A stretch of 64,000 nt of DNA from Dysgonomonas sp. HDW5A (GTDB taxonomy: Bacteria; Bacteroidota; Bacteroidia; Bacteroidales; Dysgonomonadaceae), in contig NZ_CP049857.1 in assembly GCF_011299555.1 (NCBI RefSeq), positions 3,782,001 to 3,846,000 of the forward strand, written 5' to 3'. The notes under the pieces are model-generated. The model had not been told where the DNA came from, ran no database searches, and was given only the letters and a program-made list of their open reading frames with translations. This document shows positions 53,281 through 62,308 of the stretch, piece by piece. Position numbers and translations under genes: made by a program. Numbering within the stretch: position 1 is the stretch's first letter; each line of letters starts with the position of its first letter.

Positions 53281-55308
53281 CTATTTTAAAGTGTAGGAAA
53301 GCCCTGCCATCAACCAGAAACCTGCTTGTGGAATATTTCCCAGATCGAAATATTTTCTATCGAAGATATTATTCACGGTTGCTGTTGCCACAAAATCTTT
53401 CAATTTCCAATTGATTTGTAAATCCAAAGTTGAAAAGTAAGGGTAGGGCTGCTGTGTTGTCGGTTTCAGGTTTTCATACTTAAGATATGTCCCTATTCTT
53501 TTCTGCCATCGGAAATTCCAGTTAGCGCTAATATCCTTATAAATAGGATGATTAATTTGTGCAGTAAATTTATCTCTCAAATAATTCAAAGTAAAATTCG
53601 AAATCAACTCCCCTGAATTATGTTCCTGATGTAAGCGGGAATATCCTAGCTGCAATATTGTTGATGGACTGATAGATGGAAATATTTCCCTAAAATAGAA
53701 AGTAGCTCCCATATCTACTCCAGTCTTATTTATTTCCGTTATATTTCGGGATTCCCATTTATCATCCGGATTCTCTTTTATCCAATCTATCATATTTTTA
53801 CCCTTCATATAATAACCTGTAATATATGCTTTCACAAAAGGTGTATTATATTTAAAACCCAAGTCTATTGACTCTGAATCTTCCGGCTTTAAATCACTAT
53901 TTCCAATGTGGGTAACAGTTGTGTAATACAAATCGGTAAATGTAGGCATTCGGGTAGCTTTATTCCATGACGCATACACCTTAAAATTATCTGACATCCT
54001 AAAGCCAGCATTTATTGCCGGATAAAATTTGTAATCCTTTTTTAAGAACGTATTATAATTGGCAAGTACACCAACCGAAAGTGTAAATCTACTCAATAAT
54101 AAATTATGTTCAATTGCATAACTTATATTCGTTCTGTTATCAGAATGTGTATATATCCCACTAGGATTATCCATTTTTTCACCTAATACAGTACTCAATA
54201 TACCTTCATTCCTAAATTCTGCACCAAAGCTGGTTATACCTATTTGAGATGTATATTGCAAATTAAGATTAGAGCCATATACATCCGTTTTATGATGATT
54301 ATAAGGCACCTTAGATTCATCCCCCTTTATCAATTGAAAGCAATCATTATGCCTGTTCCAATAAGCCAGAGGTATAAATTTCAACTTATCACCCATCTCT
54401 CCCTTTACCGAAGCGAGATAAGAATTAGTTTTATCATACTGATTAGGATATGCTGCCGAATAAAATGTATTCGCACCATATTGCTTATCGTTATATCCTA
54501 ACTGTATATCAACTTTCGATTTTTCAATATTTAATCTGGTTTGAGAAAGCAAATTAAATATATCATAATCACTGTTATTTATATAGCCGGATGAAGTCAT
54601 ATATCCCGCAGATAATTGTGTAGTTGCAACTTCACCTTTTATCACCCCTCTAGCTTCAGTATTTAATAAACTATGAGACCCGGCCTCTACTCTAGCATAT
54701 GCTTTATGATCGGGATTTTTTCTGGTAATAATATTTATTCCACCCGAAAAAGCACTTGCACCATAAATCAATGAAGCTGGTCCATAAATGATTTCAATAC
54801 GTTCAATGTCTGATAAATTGATAGGGATGTCGAAACTGTAGTGTCCCGTTTGTGGATTGGAGAGATTTACTCCGTTTAGTAGAATTGCTGTTTGGTCGAA
54901 AGATCCTCCCCGGATCGAAATGTCGGCTTGAACTCCATGTCCTCCGCGCTGCTGTACATCTATGCCTGCAACATAGTTTAATAAATCTTGAATACTCTGG
55001 ACCGGCGCCTGCTCAATTTCACTGCGTGTTATTACTGTTACTTGCTTTGCAGCCTGATTAATAGGGAGATCTATACGAGAGGCAGTAACCGTAACTTCAT
55101 CAAGCTCCTTTTCCGTTATCTTCTCTGCCTCATGCGAGTTAAGACTTGATTGTGCCGATGTTTCTGCTGCATGAGCAAAGGTGAGGACACAACCTGCCAC
55201 AACCCCAATGTTTACAACCTTGTGCATACTGTTAAATGCACTGTAAGCCTGATGAGCAAATCGTTTGAAACGAAATGCTTTCAGCTTGTCAAATTGTTTT
55301 CGATTCAT
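53281..55308 (-). CDS. TonB-dependent outer-membrane receptor, BtuB-like
   Basis: 675-residue receptor. It has an unusually long signal region: about 30 residues with many basic and aromatic residues (MNRKQFDKLKAFRFKRF), then a hydrophobic core (VVNIGVVAGCVLTFAHA), cleavage near 53. After a TonB-box-like DEVTVTASR, the plug runs about 85-195 (VTVITRSEIEQAPVQSIQDLLNY; ISIRGGSFDQTAILLNGV; RIEIIYGPASLIYGASAFSGGINI). The 22-strand barrel follows and ends in an aromatic strand. The plug resembles vitamin B12 and other non-SusC receptors. No cobalamin riboswitch or BtuFCD is adjacent, so the ligand stays open. Confidence 0.87.
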   Translation of the reverse strand: MNRKQFDKLKAFRFKRFAHQAYSAFNSMHKVVNIGVVAGCVLTFAHAAETSAQSSLNSHEAEKITEKELDEVTVTASRIDLPINQAAKQVTVITRSEIEQAPVQSIQDLLNYVAGIDVQQRGGHGVQADISIRGGSFDQTAILLNGVNLSNPQTGHYSFDIPINLSDIERIEIIYGPASLIYGASAFSGGINIITRKNPDHKAYARVEAGSHSLLNTEARGVIKGEVATTQLSAGYMTSSGYINNSDYDIFNLLSQTRLNIEKSKVDIQLGYNDKQYGANTFYSAAYPNQYDKTNSYLASVKGEMGDKLKFIPLAYWNRHNDCFQLIKGDESKVPYNHHKTDVYGSNLNLQYTSQIGITSFGAEFRNEGILSTVLGEKMDNPSGIYTHSDNRTNISYAIEHNLLLSRFTLSVGVLANYNTFLKKDYKFYPAINAGFRMSDNFKVYASWNKATRMPTFTDLYYTTVTHIGNSDLKPEDSESIDLGFKYNTPFVKAYITGYYMKGKNMIDWIKENPDDKWESRNITEINKTGVDMGATFYFREIFPSISPSTILQLGYSRLHQEHNSGELISNFTLNYLRDKFTAQINHPIYKDISANWNFRWQKRIGTYLKYENLKPTTQQPYPYFSTLDLQINWKLKDFVATATVNNIFDRKYFDLGNIPQAGFWLMAGLSYTLK

Positions 55309-55466
55309 AATTTTGATTATTATTAATAAAATTAATTCATGTCAAAATTATATAAATAAATTCGAGTAAACCACCCAAAATCTTTTTTTGAATATACCGA
55401 TTTACATTGTACACTATAAATGTTTATTAATTAGTACTCTAGCCCAGCCTATACTAATAATTAAAA

Positions 55467-56486
55467 TCATTCAATTATAACATCATTTACTTTTTTACGA
55501 GGAGAGAATGGAGTTGGCTCAGCATACCCAATACGCAAAAGTAGAGTAGGGTATTCGCCTTTGATTTGACCAACATTCTTTTGTATCTCCAAAGCTAATT
55601 CATCAATTTCGCAAGGTTGGTTCATATAGGCATTTGCTATATTCTGCTGAGTAGTAGTCAATAGAAAACGCTGAAGATGGCGCCCCAAATCAACCCATTC
55701 ACGCAATGTATTGTTCTTTGTGGTAAATAAAACTAAATGCGAAGACGATTCAATCTTTTTCAAATCCCCTTTATTTTGTTTATTCGGTTTGAGATAAGAT
55801 TTTATAATAAGTTTTGAGACAAATGAAGGCATAGCCGGAGCTCCCATAGTTTTATAAGTCAATCCGGTAGGATTCTTTTTTACTTCAGTATTATTAAAAC
55901 GCATACAGTTCAATAGTTCATCTTTAAAAGCTTTATCACTCATCTGTACCTCGTTACCTTTCTCGATATAGGACTTTAAAATATTGAACATCGAATCATT
56001 CTTAGATATAATATACCTATTAATATCATCAGTCAGAGGTAGGTTATTCAAATTTAATATTATATCATCCGATACCGTTTTATTATTGTATAGTTTTCGA
56101 TTCGTCTGACGACTTTCTATTGATTTATGCAAGGAATCAGCGATAATACTATTACCTCTATTCAAGTGAACTACTATTTTTTTATTAGTTTCATCGATCT
56201 CTACATTTGAATCATAGCCGAGGACAGAAGCTTCAATGCATAGGTTTTCAGTGGCAGCACCTAAACTTATAAATAACTCCCTGTTCGATTTGTCAACAAT
56301 AGGCAAAATCTCTTCCATATTAGGTAAAATATTTATAGCACTGTCCTCCAATTGGAAAAACCAAGGCTGCGAATTATGACCGGAAGGGGCTTTTATTGCA
56401 GCTTCCACCATTTTTATATAATCTGAATTTTGAGCGTTCATTAAGCACACTATTAAATTTATAAAAAGAAAAATTTTAACTCTCAT
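55467..56486 (-). CDS. Exported nitroreductase-like flavoprotein (Acg group)
   Basis: 339 residues with an apparent signal peptide (MRVKIFLFINLIVCLMNAQ), odd for a flavoenzyme. MVEAAIKAPSGHNSQPWFFQL is the FMN-binding start of the nitroreductase fold; SRQTNRKLYNNKTVSDDII and the ending YPTLLLRIGYAEPTPFSPRK are typical of the Acg subgroup, some of whose members bind flavin without clear catalysis. It is 15 bases downstream of a TetR gene, which probably controls it. Role could be detoxification of nitro or quinone compounds, or flavin sequestration. Confidence 0.8.
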   Translation of the reverse strand: MRVKIFLFINLIVCLMNAQNSDYIKMVEAAIKAPSGHNSQPWFFQLEDSAINILPNMEEILPIVDKSNRELFISLGAATENLCIEASVLGYDSNVEIDETNKKIVVHLNRGNSIIADSLHKSIESRQTNRKLYNNKTVSDDIILNLNNLPLTDDINRYIISKNDSMFNILKSYIEKGNEVQMSDKAFKDELLNCMRFNNTEVKKNPTGLTYKTMGAPAMPSFVSKLIIKSYLKPNKQNKGDLKKIESSSHLVLFTTKNNTLREWVDLGRHLQRFLLTTTQQNIANAYMNQPCEIDELALEIQKNVGQIKGEYPTLLLRIGYAEPTPFSPRKKVNDVIIE

Positions 56487-56501
56487 ATCTTCTTTATTTT
56501 A

Positions 56502-57101
56502 TCAATTATACCACTTGTCAACCAGCAGATCGATACCACAAGCAAGCTGTTCCCAACCCTTATCGCTTTGTAAATCTACTCCATTATACATAGAACAATT
56601 GTCGCTAAGAAGAACCAGATAGCTAATTGCAGCACTCAGCAAAGTCGCTATTGCAGCAACCTCCTCCTGAGGATGTTTTGACAATTGGCTAACTATAGTT
56701 ATCAAGGTTATTCCTTTAGCTTCTCGTTTCAACCTTAGTTTTTCAATCACACTATTATGACTTGTCAATTCCCACCGATACAACTCTTGCTCCAACTTGT
56801 TATTTCTCAATTGGTGGATTCGATCACGAAACATCTTTTTTATAAACCCTTTGAGGTTTTCATCTTTCGGGAAATCCACAGTAAAATTTATCCAGAAGTC
56901 ATTCTGAGAGAGATATTCTACAATCATATTATCTACTGACCCAAAATAGCGATATATCAAAACTTTAGAAACACCTGCTTTAGAAGCAATTGCATTCACC
57001 CCAACCTTATCAAAACCATCTTTAATAATTATTTCACCAACAGCATCTAATAATCTCCTTGCTGTTAATCCCCTATCTTTCTCATTATTAATATTTTTCA
57101 T
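56502..57101 (-). CDS. TetR-family transcriptional regulator
   Basis: 199 residues from the ATG at 57101. The N-terminal HTH (LTARRLLDAVGEIIIKDGFDKVGVNAIASKAGVSKVLIYRYFG) is clear; the C-terminal ligand domain is divergent, as usual. A start 31 codons further up is open but would reach into the promoter/operator and is rejected. It precedes the nitroreductase gene by 15 bases, a typical regulator plus detoxifying enzyme pair. The operator candidate lies directly upstream. Confidence 0.88.
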   Translation of the reverse strand: MKNINNEKDRGLTARRLLDAVGEIIIKDGFDKVGVNAIASKAGVSKVLIYRYFGSVDNMIVEYLSQNDFWINFTVDFPKDENLKGFIKKMFRDRIHQLRNNKLEQELYRWELTSHNSVIEKLRLKREAKGITLITIVSQLSKHPQEEVAAIATLLSAAISYLVLLSDNCSMYNGVDLQSDKGWEQLACGIDLLVDKWYN

Positions 57102-57115
57102 ACCAAACCTCCCAA

Positions 57116-57162
57116 TGTTACTATTCGGTAACAAATATATGTAACTCGCCGGTAACATGCAA
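57116..57162 (-). promoter_or_regulatory. tetR promoter with overlapping operator
   Basis: On the minus strand TTG (57162-57160), 20 bases, TATATTTG (57139-57132). A perfect inverted repeat TGTTAC/GTAACA with a 6-base centre (57116-57133) covers the -7 box end and start site; two further GTAAC copies (57141, 57152) lie between the boxes. This layout suits repression by the TetR protein. Confidence 0.65.
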
Positions 57163-57233
57163 GTATTTTCAGGAAAAACATTAAGACATATCAATCATAA
57201 ATAATATACGCTGTCTGCATCGTCTCTTTTTAC

Positions 57234-57241
57234 TATATTTG
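57234..57241 (+). promoter_or_regulatory. -7 box of the lipoprotein-helicase unit
   Basis: TATATTTG, exact TAnnTTTG, 27 bases before the lipoprotein ATG; the -33 position is poor. Confidence 0.45.
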
Positions 57242-57268
57242 TCCTCTTAAATTATTTATTATACTACA

Positions 57269-57787
57269 ATGAAAAGAAGTTTTTTTATTTACACACTATT
57301 AGTACTAATCATTGGACTTGGATTCACCTCTTGTGAAAAAAATAATGATTATTGGGCTTCATCAACTTTTGATTATGAATTACCCGCTATAACAAGAAAT
57401 GGAAATTTCACCACTAGCGGAACAATCCGCATAGGAGATATTAGAAACATTAATCAATCACAATCTTCTATCATTGACATCGAAACAAAAAATGCCTGGT
57501 TATTATTAGATGGGGACATAACCAGAAATGATGACTTCATAATTTATGACATTACAGTTAACGGTATAACGCTTATTTTAACAAACTATAGATACAACGC
57601 AACAGCAACAGGACAAAGTATTACTTTCCAAAACGATCCGGCATATATTGATTTCATGTATCGAGCTATGAAATTGTTGAATGAAAGAGGACAGATTAAT
57701 GTCTCTGTTAGTGGCTGGTCACGAATGAGTCAGGGAAGCTTATATATCACATTGTGTCATAATTTAGATGTACTTGTTAGAGAATAA
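57269..57787 (+). CDS. Small lipoprotein of unknown function
   Basis: 172-residue lipoprotein with signal and lipobox ending at Cys21 (GLGFTSC). The mature part is beta-rich (STFDYELPAITRNGNFTTSG, YDITVNGITLILTNY, QINVSVSGWSRMSQGSLYI) and looks like a small sandwich domain. I do not recognise the family. The last 20 bases overlap the start of the nuclease-helicase gene, so the two are likely translated from one RNA, an odd pairing of an envelope protein and a DNA enzyme. Confidence 0.7.
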   Translation: MKRSFFIYTLLVLIIGLGFTSCEKNNDYWASSTFDYELPAITRNGNFTTSGTIRIGDIRNINQSQSSIIDIETKNAWLLLDGDITRNDDFIIYDITVNGITLILTNYRYNATATGQSITFQNDPAYIDFMYRAMKLLNERGQINVSVSGWSRMSQGSLYITLCHNLDVLVRE

Positions 57788-60700
57788 CGAAAAAAAAATA
57801 CACGAGATTATATCGGAAATTGAAGAAAACAATAATTCGAAAATCTCTCTTCGTGAAAAGTATATTCACTTAAAACGAATATTAGAAAGAAACTGCAAAG
57901 AGATTACAACAAAAGACTCTTTGCAGTTTCCTTCATTATTTTCACGCATAGTTTACATTTCTCAAAGCTACAATCTACCCAAAGGATTAGAATGGCAGCT
58001 ACAAAACATAAGGGTAAAAGCATCTTTTCTTTTAAAAAATGAAAAAAATACTGTCTCTGAAAGACAATATGACTCCGGCTATAAGAGCCTAATTGAATTT
58101 ATATCGTTCATTTACTCTGATATCCCGACTTGTAAATATGAAGAGAATACACAAATAGAGGAAGAGAGAATAATTACCAATCTTACCTATTTACGTATAC
58201 AAGTAGTTGAAATAGATTGGGATAATGAATTTGTAATAGGTGTCAGCAACTCTATATCGAACTCCACAATCAGGATTAAATACAATGTCAAGAATATCAA
58301 TGATACTTTTAATCCCACTATAAGTCGTTTATGGATAGGGGCACAGCTCAATTTATTGGAATGTAAATTAGACAATGATGGAAACTATATTCCACACTTT
58401 ATAGTTTTAGAACCCGATTACCTGATTGATGCATCAGCAATAGCAGAATGTTTTCAAAATTATGGCAGATCCCATTTACATTATTTCCGGCGAAAATTTG
58501 AGCAAACACCTAATTCTCAACATATACTTTTAGGAAATTTAGCTAACTTTTTTCTAGATGAATTTATATTTTCAGATAATCCCGAATCGCTCGAATTCAA
58601 TGATATATTCTTAAAAGGATTCAAGCAAAAACCGTTCGAATTTACAAGTTGTAATGATATCAAACAGACTGCAGATTTCCGGACTTTTATGACAAAGGCT
58701 CGAACTCAGTTCACAAATATCAAACGCGTCATAACTCATGATTTCCCTCAGAATAATATAGATGCAGAAAAATGTACTCTGGAACCATCTTTCTTCAGTG
58801 AAAAATTTGGATTTCAAGGACGATTAGATTTATTACAATTACCTGATTCTAAATCTGACAATATCCAAATCATAGAATTAAAATCGGGAGGATTACCTTA
58901 TCCAAAAGAAGAGACAGGTAAAATAGCGATCAACCACGAAGTACAAACTGCCATTTATCGGTTAATAATTCAAAGTGTTTATGGCTATGATGAAAAGAAG
59001 ATTACATCTGCCATCTTATATTCCGCTGCCGAAAATTCAGGAGAAAACCTTCGTTTAGCTGTAGTATATAAAACTTTAGAGAAAGAAATAATTAATCTTC
59101 GGAATCTCATTGTTGCTACAGAACATGATCTGTATGTAGGTAATTATGAAACTGTGGAGAAATTATTTTCTGATATATGTAATTTAGATAACTATGGTAA
59201 AACTCCTGCTTTCTTCATTGATCAAATAGCAGATTTTCATAAAGTAATCTCAAGTATTTCAGATATAGAAAAGAAATATTTTTTCAGATATATCATATTT
59301 TTAGCTAGAGAATTGTATATTCAAAAAATAGGAGATGATCATTTCGAGTCCAACAAATCGACTGCAAGTCTTTGGAATACAGAATTTAATGATCGAATAG
59401 ATTCTTTTGATTTAATATCTGATCTCAAAATAAAAGAGATTGACGATACAGGACGGGATATGAAAATTCTTTTTGAGAGAAGTTCATCTTCAGATTTTAT
59501 TAACTTTAGGGAAGGTGAAATTTGCATACTATATCCACATGAAGAAATAACCGATTCGGTATTAACCAATCAGATATTAAAAGGGACAATTGCTAAAATT
59601 ACCCCTACACATATCCTTTTGAGATTTCGATATAAACAAAAAAATAAAACTTATTTCAATAAATACTCTTCCTGGGCGATTGAGCATGACAAACTAGACC
59701 ATGCTTATAATAATATGTATAAAAGTTTATATACTTTTATATCTTCACCAACTAACAAACGTGAAATAGTATTAGGACTTAAAGAGCCTCAATCTAAAGA
59801 ATCAGATCATCAAACATCTGATAAAGAGATTACTATATTAGAAAAGCAGAATCTCATAATAAAAAAAGCAATTGCATCAGAAGATTATTTTTTAATTGTA
59901 GGCCCTCCCGGAACCGGAAAAACATCCATATTTGCCCGTCGATTAATTGAGCATTATTACAACAATACAGAGGATAATATTCTCATAATTGCTTACACCA
60001 ATAGAGCTGTAGATGAATTATGTGAATCTATAAATCACGCATTTAGCTGTAATAATAAAGAATGTGACAATTATATCCGTATAGGAACCGAGCTTTCATG
60101 CGATCAGCATTACAGGCACAGATTGTTACAAAACATAGCTGATAAGGCAAAGAGTAGGGACGAACTTCGAGAAATTATAAATAAGCAAAGAATATTTATA
60201 GGAACACTTGCTTCTATTACAGCAAAACCTGAATTATTTGATATAAAATATTTCAATCTTTCTATAATAGATGAAGCATCTCAAATACTTGAACCTCAGA
60301 TCATAGGAATACTTCCTAAGGTTGAAAAATTTATTATGATAGGTGATCATAAGCAGCTATCGACAATCACATTACAAAATCAAGATAAATCACAATCCAA
60401 CAATAAAGAATTAAACATAATAAAATTATTAGACTGTGGAGAATCTCTATTTGAGCGCCTTTACAGAGCTTGTCAAGCAAACAAGTGGGAGCATGCATAC
60501 GATACATTAATATATCAAGGACGTATGCATCAGGCATTAGCTGAGTTCCCCAATAAGAAATTCTATAACGATGTCCTTTTACCGGCTAGTGTATGGCAAA
60601 AAGAATCTTTATCTTTTAAGATAACTGATAATCAGAATGTTTACGACCAAATAGTTAGTCAAAAACGACTTGATTTTATTAATTGTATAGATTATAATAA

Positions 60701-61142
60701 TGGATCGAGTGATAAGATTAACTACAAAGAAAGTGAAATAGCAGTTGAATTATCAAAGTCCATATTACAGACATACAAAAATAATAATCTAAACTTTGAT
60801 CCTCTTAAAACACTGGGAATTATAACTCCTTATCGAAATCAAATTGCTTTAATAAAGCACCAACTACACGAAACCAGAATTCCTGAGCTTCAAAATATTA
60901 TGATAGATACCGTTGAGCGTTATCAAGGAAGTCAGCGTGAAATAATAATCTTATCATTCTGCATGAATAAACCATACCAGCTTGATTTCTTCTGTAATTT
61001 AAATAGTGATAAAACTGTAGATCGAAAGCTTAATGTTGCGATAACTCGTGCCAGACAGCAACTTTTTTTACTTGGCAATGAATATATACTAGCTCAAAAT
61101 CCTATTTACAAAAATCTACTTGAATATATAAATTCATTATAA
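57768..61142 (+). CDS. Dna2-like PD-(D/E)XK nuclease fused to a superfamily 1 helicase
   Basis: 1124 residues. An N-terminal part without a recognised domain (1-about 330) is followed by a RecB/Cas4-type nuclease core: Asp354 in QGRLDLLQL, Glu370-x-Lys372 in IIELKSG, and Gln393-x3-Tyr397. The helicase comprises Walker A GPPGTGKTS at 712-720, DEASQ from 835, GDHKQL, YQGRMH, ERYQGSQREIIILS and NVAITRARQQL, which is the Dna2/Upf1-like group. The nuclease region lacks the clustered C-x2-C cysteines that bind Fe-S in Dna2 and Cas4. Start is the ATG overlapping the lipoprotein stop; no later ATG fits. Possible roles are DNA end processing, replication repair or defence. Confidence 0.85.
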   Translation: MYLLENNEKKIHEIISEIEENNNSKISLREKYIHLKRILERNCKEITTKDSLQFPSLFSRIVYISQSYNLPKGLEWQLQNIRVKASFLLKNEKNTVSERQYDSGYKSLIEFISFIYSDIPTCKYEENTQIEEERIITNLTYLRIQVVEIDWDNEFVIGVSNSISNSTIRIKYNVKNINDTFNPTISRLWIGAQLNLLECKLDNDGNYIPHFIVLEPDYLIDASAIAECFQNYGRSHLHYFRRKFEQTPNSQHILLGNLANFFLDEFIFSDNPESLEFNDIFLKGFKQKPFEFTSCNDIKQTADFRTFMTKARTQFTNIKRVITHDFPQNNIDAEKCTLEPSFFSEKFGFQGRLDLLQLPDSKSDNIQIIELKSGGLPYPKEETGKIAINHEVQTAIYRLIIQSVYGYDEKKITSAILYSAAENSGENLRLAVVYKTLEKEIINLRNLIVATEHDLYVGNYETVEKLFSDICNLDNYGKTPAFFIDQIADFHKVISSISDIEKKYFFRYIIFLARELYIQKIGDDHFESNKSTASLWNTEFNDRIDSFDLISDLKIKEIDDTGRDMKILFERSSSSDFINFREGEICILYPHEEITDSVLTNQILKGTIAKITPTHILLRFRYKQKNKTYFNKYSSWAIEHDKLDHAYNNMYKSLYTFISSPTNKREIVLGLKEPQSKESDHQTSDKEITILEKQNLIIKKAIASEDYFLIVGPPGTGKTSIFARRLIEHYYNNTEDNILIIAYTNRAVDELCESINHAFSCNNKECDNYIRIGTELSCDQHYRHRLLQNIADKAKSRDELREIINKQRIFIGTLASITAKPELFDIKYFNLSIIDEASQILEPQIIGILPKVEKFIMIGDHKQLSTITLQNQDKSQSNNKELNIIKLLDCGESLFERLYRACQANKWEHAYDTLIYQGRMHQALAEFPNKKFYNDVLLPASVWQKESLSFKITDNQNVYDQIVSQKRLDFINCIDYNNGSSDKINYKESEIAVELSKSILQTYKNNNLNFDPLKTLGIITPYRNQIALIKHQLHETRIPELQNIMIDTVERYQGSQREIIILSFCMNKPYQLDFFCNLNSDKTVDRKLNVAITRARQQLFLLGNEYILAQNPIYKNLLEYINSL

Positions 61143-61716
61143 TCTTCTTCAGATCAATACTCCTATAATATCCTCCATATTGTAAATCATTCTATTTTTC
61201 GACTAAATTAAAAGTATACAAATGTTTAACTTGAGTAAAATACACATTTGTATCGAAAAACAATTGAAGCACATTTGTGTATTATATATTTATGTGATTA
61301 AATAATTTATAGTATTATTCTAATGTAAATCGGAAATACATACGTAAATTACACTAATGTAAATTGAAATAAACAGTTAATTAATTAAAACTATATATCT
61401 ATTTATTAGACTATTAAATATATAAACATAAATAATAAGTTTAATAAAAAAGCTCTTATTCCTTACTACCACTTGTATATAAGGAACTAAAGTCATTTTA
61501 TATAACTTATTAATATAATAACTAATATTTTATATATATAATATAAATATATACTTCATAACAATTTAGTTCTGTATACAATAATATATAAATTTAAATT
61601 TACATCTAAACACTATTGATGTATACAAATATACACGGAAGCTATTTATTTTTGTGAAATATTTGTTATACATTTGTATAGTTACATATGTTTACATCTT
61701 ATAGATAAAATAAGGT
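61143..61716. other. 574-base AT-rich control region
   Basis: No gene seen. It holds a 10-bp inverted repeat ATACAAATGT (61216-61225) / ACATTTGTAT (61244-61253), a further ACATTTGT (61271), direct copies of ATGTAAAT (61323, 61357), and TTTACATCT twice (61599, 61691). TACATTTG (61669-61676) serves as -7 box for the XRE gene. No terminator for the helicase gene was found. Confidence 0.6.
61669..61676 (+). promoter_or_regulatory. -7 box of the XRE regulator gene
   Basis: TACATTTG, exact TAnnTTTG, 40 bases before the ATG. It is itself one copy of the ACATTTGTAT motif repeated upstream, which would fit self-regulation. Confidence 0.5.
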
Positions 61717-62208
61717 ATGAAAGAGCGCATTAAAAAGATAATGGAATCGGAAAATATGACTCCAGCCCGATTTGCCGATAGCCTACAGATTGGTAGAGCG
61801 GTAATTTCTCATATATTAAATGGTAGAAACAATCCTAGCCTGGATGTCATTACCCGCATTCTTACTCAAATGCCCGATATTGATTCACAATGGTTATTAA
61901 CTGGTTCAGGTAATATGTACAAAAGTGAGATAAGTAGTCATAGCAGTGATAGTGATATCAAAAATCAGAATAGCTTACCTGATTTATTTTCACAACTATC
62001 TCAAGAGAATGAGAATTCAGTATATTCGACCAAAGACTCGGAAAATCTGAAATATCGCAAGGAAAATATAGTTGACACCTATCAAAAAGAACCACAATCG
62101 GCTATAAACGAAAGAATTATATACAAAGAAGCCCCTTCAAAAAAAGTTAAACAGATAATAATTTATTACACTGATAATACTTTTGAAGCTTTTACTCCCG
62201 GCCAATGA
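61717..62208 (+). CDS. XRE-family helix-turn-helix regulator
   Basis: 163 residues. Residues 1-65 form a lambda-repressor-like HTH (KKIMESENMTPARFADSLQI, then RAVISHILNGRNNPSLDVITRIL) followed by the phrase QWLLTGSGNMYK, common in Bacteroidales regulators. A polar linker rich in Ser, Asn and Gln links to a short C-terminal strand segment (KKVKQIIIYYTDNTFEAFTP). It stands between the AT-rich control region and pyrK. Target genes are unknown; the flanking repeats suggest autoregulation. Confidence 0.85.
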   Translation: MKERIKKIMESENMTPARFADSLQIGRAVISHILNGRNNPSLDVITRILTQMPDIDSQWLLTGSGNMYKSEISSHSSDSDIKNQNSLPDLFSQLSQENENSVYSTKDSENLKYRKENIVDTYQKEPQSAINERIIYKEAPSKKVKQIIIYYTDNTFEAFTPGQ

Positions 62209-62245
62209 CAATTTTCTTAAACCCTTTATTCTGAAAAAGCATAAG

Positions 62246-62261
62246 TTTTGATTAACTTTGT
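62246..62261 (+). promoter_or_regulatory. Promoter region of pyrK-pyrD
   Basis: TTTTGATTAACTTTGT, with -7 box TAACTTTG at 62253-62260, identical to the purL promoter segment. The pyrK ATG is 77 bases after the -7 box. Confidence 0.55.
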
Positions 62262-62308
62262 GTGATTTTTAATTCTTGTAGTAATTATACTAACCAAAGC
62301 AATAAAAA

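Noticed and set aside
55309-55466. Possible cobalamin riboswitch before the BtuB-like receptor
   Set aside because: The 158-base leader is AT-rich and shows neither the conserved B12-box nor the multi-stem structure.
57102-57194. Upstream extension of the tetR frame by 31 codons
   Set aside because: It would run through the promoter boxes and operator repeat; the ATG at 57101 gives the normal TetR N terminus.
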